Made by a program: the position numbers and the translations under genes. Below are positions 1 through 6,425 of a stretch of 27,121 bases of DNA, one piece after another. Position 1 is the first letter of the stretch, and every line of letters begins with the position of its first letter. The notes under the pieces were generated by a model. It searched no databases, was not told where the DNA came from, and worked only from the letters and a program-made list of their open reading frames with translations. Origin of the DNA: UBA10133 sp964348455 (GTDB lineage Bacteria; Patescibacteriota; Microgenomatia; UBA1400; MFAQ01). The stretch lies in contig CAYGCQ010000016.1 in NCBI GenBank assembly GCA_964348455.1, forward strand, positions 1 to 27,121. The letters are read 5' to 3'.

Positions 1-1
1 A

Positions 2-39
2 CCCCGTACAATGCGGAGCGAAGCGGAGTCTGTGCGGGG
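2..39. repeat. Inverted repeat (hairpin) at window edge
   Basis: CCCCGTACA (2-10) pairs with TGTGCGGGG (31-39): nine pairs, one of them G-U, around a 20-nt loop. No T-run follows, so a simple intrinsic terminator is doubtful. It may be a member of the dispersed palindromic repeats seen later in the window or the end of an upstream transcript. The rest of 40-190 is AT-rich and I see nothing else in it except the ribosome binding site of the next gene. Confidence 0.4.
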
Positions 40-190
40 AGGACGTCATTTTGTGCAAAAAAATCTATATTTCTATTTAAAAAAATAGTAATATACATTT
101 CGGGAGGCACAAAAGAAAAATGATTTGTTCAATATAACTTTCTGCGATTGGAACTAATTTTCTTTACCCTACACCTTAAAAGGAGAATCA

Positions 191-760
191 ATGAAAAGTA
201 GCATATTATCTATATTCTTCATCTCAGTTATTTTGCTTTCCTCGTGTCAGTTTCTTGCCAACGCCGCCGGCTATGTTCCCCAAGCTGATCTTGATGCCGC
301 CAATGCCCAAGTTGTAGATTTAAACACTCAGCTTTCCACCGCCAACGCAACCATCGACGAGCTAAATACCGGCAATGCCGTGAAGGACCAGCAACTTGTG
401 GATCTTCAAGCTCAATTCGAAAAAGCTCAAGTCAAGGTAGATGAAGTTTCCAGGGAACTGAGCCAAGGTCAAAATACCATTAAGGACTGGCAATCTCTTC
501 AGTGCGATCAAAGTTGGGATTTTGTTTGGAACGAAGCGATGATGACCTACCCACTACTGGATTATCCAAGCGTTCCGGAATATCTACAATACTATCTTTC
601 AATTACCCAGTGGTCAACCGATCCAAACTGGGAACTCGACAATTCAAAAGATTTTTCGGTTCTCATTTTGGATCGTGACAATGAGGCTTCCATGATAGTC
701 GACACTGTCAACGACTGCGTCATTTTGAATCCAGACGTGTTCCGTTTTTTAGACCGGTAG
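191..760 (+). CDS. Putative lipoprotein with coiled coil
   Basis: No family recognised. The N-terminus has Lys2, a hydrophobic stretch (residues 5-16) and a lipobox-like LSSC with the Cys at 19, so the product is probably a lipid-anchored surface protein. Residues about 30-100 are rich in Ala, Gln, Asp and Leu with heptad-like spacing, suggesting a coiled coil. The C-terminal part (about 105-189) is acidic and aromatic and carries Cys104 and Cys173. An AAAAGGAG ribosome binding site (178-185) sits 5 nt before the ATG and fixes the start. It is a single-gene unit ending in a strong terminator. Cell-surface localisation is inferred from the lipobox; function is unknown. Confidence 0.75.
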   Translation: MKSSILSIFFISVILLSSCQFLANAAGYVPQADLDAANAQVVDLNTQLSTANATIDELNTGNAVKDQQLVDLQAQFEKAQVKVDEVSRELSQGQNTIKDWQSLQCDQSWDFVWNEAMMTYPLLDYPSVPEYLQYYLSITQWSTDPNWELDNSKDFSVLILDRDNEASMIVDTVNDCVILNPDVFRFLDR

Positions 761-791
761 ACGTCATTCAGGCCATGTCTCTCTAGCACTC

Positions 792-821
792 TCGGCACAA
801 TTTAAATTGTGCCGATTTTTT
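792..821 (+). terminator. Intrinsic terminator after the lipoprotein gene
   Basis: TCGGCACAAT (792-801) and ATTGTGCCGA (806-815) form a perfect stem around TTAA, followed by TTTTTT. It ends the lipoprotein transcript and isolates it from the gene starting at 907. Confidence 0.85.
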
Positions 822-906
822 ATAAAAAAAGGACCGTGGCTAGCTTGCGTGAAGTGTGTAATAATCACCCCAGTACTTTGACGTATTTTAATTTTAAGGA
901 GCAACC

Positions 907-2367
907 ATGAAACCTAATCTAAAATTGTTGGATCATGAGCTTGTATTGCGAGTTGTCCGTGAAGCCTTTTCCCTTCTGATTAAGCCAGGTATAAAGGTTC
1001 AGAACTCAGAAGCTAGAGATCTATTAGCCTCGGCTGGAGCCATTGTCAATCAAGAATCTCAGGTTGTCCAAATACCTGAAGCTCTTGTTTACCAAGCCCT
1101 CAGCACAGTACCTCCGGAATTTTGGCTTTATGACATCGGAGGAAAACCAATGGTTCATTATGGTGGAGACTCGGTTCATTTTGATCCCGGCTCCTCCGGC
1201 ATCAATGTTCTGGACCCTGAAACTCTTGAACATCGCGAAGCAACAACCGTAGATTTAATTCGCATCATCAAAGTTGCCGAAGGAATTCCTCAGTATGATG
1301 CCCAGTCAACTGCTGTCGTTTGCAGTGATGTTCCTCAGGAAATTCAGGACCTCTATAGACTTTACTTAGTTTTATTGCACTCTAAAAAACCAATTGTCAC
1401 CGGTGCTTTCTCCAATAAGAACATTGGTAATATGATAGAAATGCTTGCCATTATGTCTGGTAGCACTGGAAACCTTCGACGTTATCCTCGTGCTGTCTTT
1501 GATGTTTGCCCTTCACCTCCACTCATTTGGTCAAACTTTGGTGCTGGCAATCTCATGACTCTTGCTCGAGCCGGTGTTCCTGCCGAAATGATCTCCATGC
1601 CTATTTCTGGAGCAGCTGCTCCCGTAACCCTAATTGGTTCTGTTGTTCAGCATACGGCCGAGTCCCTCGCCGGCATCGTTATCCATCAACTGGCCCATCC
1701 AGGTTCTCCCATCGTCTGGGGCGGCGCTCCTGCCATTATGGATATGCGCAAGGGTAGCACTCCGATGGGTGCTATAGAGACCGCTATGATCGACTGCTCA
1801 TATGCCCAAGTCGGCAAATTCTTTGGTCTTCCCACTCATACATATTTGGGAGGCAGTGACGCAAAATCAGTTGATGCTCAGGCCGGGCTCGAAGGTGGGA
1901 TGGCCATTCTTATAGGTGCCCTCAGTGGTATCAATATGATTTCCGGCGCCGGCATGGTCGACTCACTTCTTTGCATGAGTCCGGAAAAGTTAGTTATCGA
2001 TGCTGAGTCCATCGCCATGGCCCGACGTATGCTCATGGGCATGCAGACTCACACTGAAACTCTTGCTACTGGATTTTACGAAGGTGTCAATTTCAAAGGC
2101 GGAGATTTTCTTAAACAGCGTATCACGATGCAACTCTTCCAAAAGGAACAGTACCTACCGGGTCCATCCATTGATCGTGGTTCTATTCGAGATTGGAATA
2201 GCTCGGGCAGACTCGATGCTTTCGGTCGCGCCAAGCTCGAAGTTGCTCGGCTTATAGCTTCTTATCAATTTCCTGACATCAACCTCAATAGGGAAGCTGC
2301 TCTACACCACTTTGTCCGTGGTCTGGCCAATAAAGCCGGCATGACCAACCTCCCACCCCTCGAATAA
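907..2367 (+). CDS. MttB-superfamily (trimethylamine/betaine-type) methyltransferase
   Basis: The 486-residue protein has the length and pattern of the MttB superfamily, whose characterised members move a methyl group from trimethylamine or a quaternary amine to a corrinoid protein. Family-like features are a long alpha/beta body with GGxP-type turns (about 272-275), SDAKSVDAQAG near 317-327 and SGAGM at 346-350. In archaeal MttB the pyrrolysine lies just after the equivalent of GAGM; here that region is ordinary sense codons (Val351, Asp352) with no internal TAG, so it belongs with the non-pyrrolysine members such as glycine betaine methyltransferase. AAGGAG (896-901) precedes the ATG by 5 nt. 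No corrinoid protein or methyltransferase partner lies in the window, so the substrate is unknown and a corrinoid-independent role is possible. Confidence 0.8.
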   Translation: MKPNLKLLDHELVLRVVREAFSLLIKPGIKVQNSEARDLLASAGAIVNQESQVVQIPEALVYQALSTVPPEFWLYDIGGKPMVHYGGDSVHFDPGSSGINVLDPETLEHREATTVDLIRIIKVAEGIPQYDAQSTAVVCSDVPQEIQDLYRLYLVLLHSKKPIVTGAFSNKNIGNMIEMLAIMSGSTGNLRRYPRAVFDVCPSPPLIWSNFGAGNLMTLARAGVPAEMISMPISGAAAPVTLIGSVVQHTAESLAGIVIHQLAHPGSPIVWGGAPAIMDMRKGSTPMGAIETAMIDCSYAQVGKFFGLPTHTYLGGSDAKSVDAQAGLEGGMAILIGALSGINMISGAGMVDSLLCMSPEKLVIDAESIAMARRMLMGMQTHTETLATGFYEGVNFKGGDFLKQRITMQLFQKEQYLPGPSIDRGSIRDWNSSGRLDAFGRAKLEVARLIASYQFPDINLNREAALHHFVRGLANKAGMTNLPPLE

Positions 2368-2373
2368 AAAATT

Positions 2374-2410
2374 GTCATTCCGACCGAGTGAAACGAGTGG
2401 AGGAATCTCA
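2374..2410 (+). repeat. Dispersed GTCATTCCGACCGA-type repeat
   Basis: It starts GTCATTCCGACCGAGTGAAA and ends GGAGGAATCTCA. It matches the copies at 17566, 18239 and 18917 but has an extra GTGAAACGA-like stretch in the middle. It lies just after the methyltransferase stop codon. Confidence 0.75.
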
Positions 2411-2416
2411 CTCCCT

Positions 2417-2443
2417 GTCATTCCGGACCTGATCCGGAATCTA
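2417..2443 (+). repeat. Dispersed palindromic GTCATTCCGG repeat
   Basis: ATTCCGGA and TCCGGAAT are inverted arms around CCTGA, preceded by GTC and followed by CTATACAAAT. It is near-identical to the copies at 18182 and 23016 and forms a tandem pair with the copy at 2374. Confidence 0.8.
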
Positions 2444-2479
2444 TACAAATAATTCCAAATAGTTCCAAATAGTTCTACC

Positions 2480-2510
2480 AACCCCGTCTAAACAGCGGGG
2501 TTTTATTTTT
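2480..2510 (+). terminator. Intrinsic terminator after methyltransferase gene
   Basis: AACCCCG (2480-2486) pairs with CGGGGTT (2496-2502) around a 9-nt loop, followed by TTTATTTTT. It sits between two convergent genes; the T-run serves the plus-strand transcript. Confidence 0.8.
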
Positions 2511-2529
2511 CTTCCTCAAGAAAGACTCT

Positions 2530-4416
2530 TTATATAAGTAAATTTTCTACTTTCATCTCTTCCAAAATCAAGTCTTTTATTCCTTCTCGCTTCATCCATA
2601 TTAATATTTCAACTTCAGGTTTATTTGATCTATATTTTATATCTGTACTTCTTACAAACAATCCGGTTTCTTCAGCAACCAATAAACTTTTTTTAATAAC
2701 TTCCAAGTATTTTTGAGCCAGTATCATTCCCTGATCTTCATTTTCAAAGACTCCATCCACCTGGTCATCAAATACCCACTTTACCAATACTCCTAACATT
2801 GGACCCTCTTGAATTCCAAGATGCTTAGTTATTGCTTTTGCAGTAAGTATTTTTTCCGGCAATTTTTCAAAAAGCTTATATTCTGTTGAAATCTCATTTA
2901 TCCAAGTTTGCCATTCCACTAGTTCATCTACATCTTCCCTTTTGCTCGGAATGTCACTTTCTCCATTTCTACCTCTTTGGTCCGCTTCAGCCAATAGAGA
3001 CAGCATATAGATGTTTGTACCACCAGCACTAAGTCTTCTTGCCAAACCACCAAGCATCTTTCTGGTATTCTTTCCATCTTTGTGCTGGTTATAGCAAAAC
3101 TTTGGCCGCATGTGTTCTTCAGTTAAAACCTTAACTTTATTTCTTAGATCAGCTTCAAAGTTCTCTTCAGCTTTTGGTGCTAGTGCATTAATAAATTCAT
3201 CTGCCAGCCAGCCTCCTTCACTATCATGACCATCAGAGGTGATCGTCGGTACCATCACACCTTCTTCATTAAGTTTTAGTTTAATTTCAGTTTTTGTAGG
3301 TTTGCCTAAGTCATGACACAGTGCTGAAAATACTAAAGTTAAAGTATCGGTTTCATTTAGGTTTTCTCTTCTGGCGATATCGGCTGCTGCATCCACCACT
3401 TGCAAGGTATGTTTCCAAGCATTACCTTCTTTATGCCATCTGTATTCTTGCTCGGTAATCGTCAGTTCAGCTAGCCAAGGAAAGTATCTATCAACAACAC
3501 CAGCTCGCCTTGCAAACTCTAGTCCTAGAGAAGGCCTTCTTCCTTTTACTAGTAATTTTTTAAATTCATCATAAATACGATTATTACTCTCATCATCTAA
3601 TTCAACCGAGGATTTTGAAATTAAGCGCAGAGAGCGTTCAGTTTCTTTTTTTGTTCCACCGACAATTATTTTTCTATTTCTAATTTCTCTAGTTAGGTCT
3701 TTATCCATCATCTCGGAACATAATTCTTCAGTCTCAAGGTCAACGGCTCCTTCAAATCTGGCCAAAAACTGCATAATTCTCAAAATTCTTACTGGATCCT
3801 CTTTAAATTTTTCAGGGTCAGTAATTCTTAACTCATTATTTTTGATATCCCTTATTCCATCATACGGATCATAAACAACTTCTTTTAGGGGGTCATAGGA
3901 TACACTATTGCAAGTCAAGTCTCTTCTTTTCGCTGCCTCTTTTATTGTAAATTCAGGGTGACTAGTCGTTTCAAAGCCTTTCGTCCCTGTGCCTGTTTTA
4001 TTATCAGAACGTGGTATCGAGATATCTAGGTCGTAAGTTCTTCCCCGTCCAAATACCTTGATTACTTCAAATTTTTGTCCCTGCGTACCTGATTCTTCAA
4101 GGCCAAAATGCATGTCCACCAACCTAAGTAAATCCTCAGGGGTAATCCCATAAACTTCAATGTCCATATCTTTTGGTTGTATTTTTCCTCTTCCTACTTC
4201 TTTAGAAATAATCGCATCTCTCACACAGCCACCTACTACCAGAGCTCTCCCTCCAACAGCCTCCACAATTTTACAAAACCCCAACACTTCTTGGGGTAAC
4301 TCCATCGAGTATTCATCATGGATCTCTTCCGGTCTAAGGGCATCAAATTCTGGGTTTAATTGCCCATAAACAGCTATTTCTCTAGATTCTGAGCCTGATC
4401 CATGCCATATTTCCAT
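2530..4416 (-). CDS. CCA tRNA nucleotidyltransferase / poly(A) polymerase with HD domain
   Basis: Class II nucleotidyltransferase of the Pol beta superfamily, which adds CCA to tRNA 3' ends or adenylates RNA. Visible motifs: VVGGCVRD (60-67), the catalytic DMDIEV (83-88), AAKRRDLTCNSVSYD (161-175, the RRDFTxNA motif) and DPVRILRIMQFLARF (207-221, the DPxRxLRxxRF motif). A metal-dependent HD phosphohydrolase domain follows, with WKHT (His336) and CHDLGK (His368-Asp369). At 628 residues it is longer than the usual 400-450. The ATG at 4416 has no SD; a TGATATAAT extended -10 lies only 7 nt upstream, implying a leaderless message. Whether it adds CCA, A only, or both cannot be told from the sequence alone. 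Confidence 0.88.
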   Translation of the reverse strand: MEIWHGSGSESREIAVYGQLNPEFDALRPEEIHDEYSMELPQEVLGFCKIVEAVGGRALVVGGCVRDAIISKEVGRGKIQPKDMDIEVYGITPEDLLRLVDMHFGLEESGTQGQKFEVIKVFGRGRTYDLDISIPRSDNKTGTGTKGFETTSHPEFTIKEAAKRRDLTCNSVSYDPLKEVVYDPYDGIRDIKNNELRITDPEKFKEDPVRILRIMQFLARFEGAVDLETEELCSEMMDKDLTREIRNRKIIVGGTKKETERSLRLISKSSVELDDESNNRIYDEFKKLLVKGRRPSLGLEFARRAGVVDRYFPWLAELTITEQEYRWHKEGNAWKHTLQVVDAAADIARRENLNETDTLTLVFSALCHDLGKPTKTEIKLKLNEEGVMVPTITSDGHDSEGGWLADEFINALAPKAEENFEADLRNKVKVLTEEHMRPKFCYNQHKDGKNTRKMLGGLARRLSAGGTNIYMLSLLAEADQRGRNGESDIPSKREDVDELVEWQTWINEISTEYKLFEKLPEKILTAKAITKHLGIQEGPMLGVLVKWVFDDQVDGVFENEDQGMILAQKYLEVIKKSLLVAEETGLFVRSTDIKYRSNKPEVEILIWMKREGIKDLILEEMKVENLLI

Positions 4417-4423
4417 ATCCCAT

Positions 4424-4432
4424 ATTATATCA
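4424..4432 (-). promoter_or_regulatory. Extended -10 promoter of the CCA-enzyme gene (leaderless)
   Basis: On the minus strand TG-A-TATAAT spans 4432-4424 and leaves 7 nt before the ATG at 4416, so transcription should start at or next to the start codon. No good -35 box is visible, which fits an extended -10 promoter. Confidence 0.6.
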
Positions 4433-4474
4433 CCCTATAGCAACAAGACTAGCACATATTCGCCACCCTCGGCG

Positions 4475-5416
4475 TTACTTATTTGTAAGACCGCGAAAAA
4501 ATCTCATACGACCGGCTGGCGGTATATCCCACATAAAACCACCAAACCGACCACCGATATTCCGCTGCACCATTTTTGCTCCATTTTCCGCTACAGCAAA
4601 ATATGGTAATTTTAATTTTTCATCATAAACATTAAATGGATCTAACCCCAGTAATTTTATTTCTTCTTCCAAAAACTCTGGCATATTGTAAGTTTCATGC
4701 CCTCGGTACTGTGCTATGCCTGGTAAGCCGGTCCATTTTTCCATTGGCTCTCCTGTAAACGGATTGATAATAGTATTAGGCAGATCTAGTAACCCAATTT
4801 CTGCCTTTGAATCTACTGAAATTACCGAGCTCGGCATCTCAACCCAATCTAAATCTGAGCTTTCAAGGATCCTTAGTTGATCTTTTATGATATTTATCGA
4901 TCCTTCTGAGTACTTTGATTTCTCTCCTAAAAAAACTTGTTCTGGTAATAAATGATGCAATCTATTAAAATCAGCCACAATCTCGTCCGTTATTGGTATT
5001 CCTTTTTCAATTAATTTATTAGAAAAATTAATTATTCTTTTGCGGGCTTCTTCATCAAACGACTCAGTTAGGGAGTCGACTTGAAGCTCAACCTGAGAAA
5101 TTATTGCATTCATGATCTCACCATGGTTAGCCACCCAAGCTCCAGCATCAAGTGGAAAAATTCTCCCCTCAACACCTTCTTTGTAGGTGCCCGATATTGT
5201 TACTCCGGCTGCAATCATGATTCCGCCAATTTCGATTGGATTCCAAATAACTACTTTTCCGTCTTTAAAATTATCAAACGCCGGCCTCATTATTTTTGGA
5301 AGATCTGTCAATCGAATACCAACCTCTTCTCTCAAAATATTTTGCAGGTGATCTGTCACTATCCTGTCGTAAGAATATCTTTCATTCTGTTTTCCCCATT
5401 TAATATTCATTGTCAA
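4475..5416 (-). CDS. Hypothetical protein, frame open upstream to an amber codon
   Basis: Family not recognised. From the TTG at 5416 or, more likely, the ATG at 5410 it encodes about 311-313 soluble residues with no signal peptide or membrane segment. It has an acidic middle and a Gly/Arg/Phe-rich end (GGRFGGFMWDIPPAGRMRFF). Neither start has an SD. The same frame is open for another 54 codons upstream (to 5578) with protein-like sequence but no ATG/GTG/TTG, then meets a TAG at 5581-5579 and continues to an ATG at 5620 with a -10 box just before it. So the annotated start may be an internal one in a gene interrupted by a stop codon. It ends 58 nt before the CCA-enzyme start on the same strand; no operon link is clear because that gene has its own promoter. 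Confidence 0.65.
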   Translation of the reverse strand: MTMNIKWGKQNERYSYDRIVTDHLQNILREEVGIRLTDLPKIMRPAFDNFKDGKVVIWNPIEIGGIMIAAGVTISGTYKEGVEGRIFPLDAGAWVANHGEIMNAIISQVELQVDSLTESFDEEARKRIINFSNKLIEKGIPITDEIVADFNRLHHLLPEQVFLGEKSKYSEGSINIIKDQLRILESSDLDWVEMPSSVISVDSKAEIGLLDLPNTIINPFTGEPMEKWTGLPGIAQYRGHETYNMPEFLEEEIKLLGLDPFNVYDEKLKLPYFAVAENGAKMVQRNIGGRFGGFMWDIPPAGRMRFFRGLTNK

Positions 5417-5620
5417 ACCGTCAACGGATCTGTTTTTCTGAAAATTAACGTTAACCGATATTCCGTCTTCAATTTCCTCAAGTCCTTTCTTGATTTTCTT
5501 TAAAATATCGGGACTCGCAGCATTAATGACATTTTCTAAAATATACCCATACTTCTCTCTTGTTCTGTCTCTAGACTTCTACATCTCTTGCGATCTCAAA
5601 TCAAATTGTTCGTTCGGCAT
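5417..5620 (-). other. In-frame upstream extension with an amber codon (possible pseudogene or recoded 5' end)
   Basis: Reading down from ATG 5620 on the minus strand gives MPNEQFDLRSQEM, then TAG (5581-5579), then KSRDRTREKYGYILENV and onward without a stop into the hypothetical protein. With read-through the product would be 381 positions, amber at codon 14. The ATG is preceded 6 nt upstream by a TGATATTAT extended -10, matching other leaderless genes here. TAG ends several normal genes nearby, so general reassignment is excluded. Explanations are a nonsense mutation, a sequencing/assembly error, programmed read-through, or re-initiation downstream. Confidence 0.5.
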
Positions 5621-5626
5621 GTCTAA

Positions 5627-5635
5627 ATAATATCA
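5627..5635 (-). promoter_or_regulatory. Extended -10 box before ATG 5620
   Basis: TG-A-TATTAT on the minus strand (5635-5627) ends 6 nt before the ATG at 5620. Spacing and TGA-TAT.AT form resemble the box in front of the CCA-enzyme gene. It argues that the true 5' end of the hypothetical gene is at 5620. Confidence 0.5.
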
Positions 5636-5702
5636 GGTTTCGCTCATACCGAAACTGTATTTTTATGAATTTTCAAGCATTGGCTTGGCAGTCACTCATC
5701 AA

Positions 5703-5731
5703 TTGACTTCAGACCCATAGAGGTGTAAAAT
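5703..5731 (+). promoter_or_regulatory. Sigma70-type promoter of the membrane-protein gene
   Basis: TTGACT (5703-5708), a 17-nt spacer and TAAAAT (5726-5731) give a near-consensus promoter. Predicted transcription start is about 5738, which excludes the upstream TTG at 5731 as the start codon of the following gene. Confidence 0.75.
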
Positions 5732-5772
5732 TGCCGCAATTCGGTCGCACTATAAAATCAAGGAGGTTTGGA

Positions 5773-6183
5773 ATGAATAAACGACTTATTTTTTTGGGAA
5801 TCTTGACTATCGCTGGACTCCTGTTTGAGATTTTCAACTTCATCTCCACTCAGTATGCTCTTTTGGACATTCTGGGAAATCTGTCCTTTGCAGGCATGCG
5901 TTGGGCCAGCGTTCTTGCTGTTGCTTTTTGCGGTATCGACTTTGCCGGGATTGCTCGAATTTTTACCCCGGAGAAAGGTCGAGATGAGCCGGCAGAAGTC
6001 TGGTATTTGTTTGGTGCATGGCTAATCGCAGCAGTTTTCAACGCCACTCTTACCTGGTGGGGAGTTTCAGTTGCCATGATCTCTGCGGGCACTGTGATTC
6101 CAATAATTCCAATAATTGTGGCCATACTTGTACTTTTAATCAGAGTTTTAATAATTAACACCATTTCTCTTTCCGGAAACTGA
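5773..6183 (+). CDS. Small integral membrane protein, unknown function
   Basis: Family not recognised. The 136-residue product begins MNKRLIFLGILTIAG and has about four hydrophobic segments: roughly residues 4-24, 29-62 (interrupted), 75-98 and 103-130. A charged loop, TPEKGRDEPAE, falls near 64-74. AAGGAGG (5760-5766) lies 6 nt before this ATG, and the promoter -10 overlaps the alternative upstream TTG, so 5773 is the start. It is a single-gene unit with its own promoter and terminator just before the fusA promoter. The PIIPIIVAILVLLIRVLII end is extremely hydrophobic. Confidence 0.75.
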   Translation: MNKRLIFLGILTIAGLLFEIFNFISTQYALLDILGNLSFAGMRWASVLAVAFCGIDFAGIARIFTPEKGRDEPAEVWYLFGAWLIAAVFNATLTWWGVSVAMISAGTVIPIIPIIVAILVLLIRVLIINTISLSGN

Positions 6184-6263
6184 TCTTCTCCCGGGAAACT
6201 TACACCAATTAAGGTTCGATTCCAAACACTGAAATATATACGTTAAAAAAATAGAATAATAGA

Positions 6264-6291
6264 AAAAACTCCCCGTTATCAGGGAGTTTTT
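6264..6291 (+). terminator. Intrinsic terminator upstream of fusA
   Basis: AAAAACTCCC (6264-6273) pairs with GGGAGTTTTT (6282-6291) around CGTTATCA, with a short T-rich tail. A- and T-runs on both sides could let it work in either direction. It separates the membrane-protein gene from the translation super-operon. Confidence 0.85.
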
Positions 6292-6340
6292 AGTTTTAAT
6301 AGTAAACTATTTTTTTCATTTAGCGCAACCTGGGGGATTA

Positions 6341-6382
6341 TGGTAAAATTAGCCTCGTGAATATCTCTCCTTCAGTGGAGAG
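6341..6382 (+). promoter_or_regulatory. fusA promoter and leader hairpin
   Basis: TG-G-TAAAAT (6341-6349) is an extended -10 about 76 nt upstream of fusA. The leader contains a small hairpin, CTCTCC/GGAGAG (6365-6382), then an A-rich unstructured stretch to the ATG. This is the only obvious promoter for the start of the super-operon. Confidence 0.5.
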
Positions 6383-6425
6383 GTTTAATTCGTCAAAATA
6401 ATTAATCAACAACCCAAAACCAAAA

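Noticed and set aside
592..798. Minus-strand open frame of 68 codons at the lipoprotein end
   Set aside because: It is antisense to the lipoprotein gene and terminator; Ser/Arg-rich shadow.
907..2367. Pyrrolysine in the methyltransferase
   Set aside because: The frame has no internal TAG and the homologous region reads as normal codons. TAG ends several other genes as a stop.
5081..5503. Plus-strand open frame of 140 codons
   Set aside because: It lies antisense to the orphan protein and its upstream extension, has Cys/His/Asn-rich unlikely composition and no RBS.
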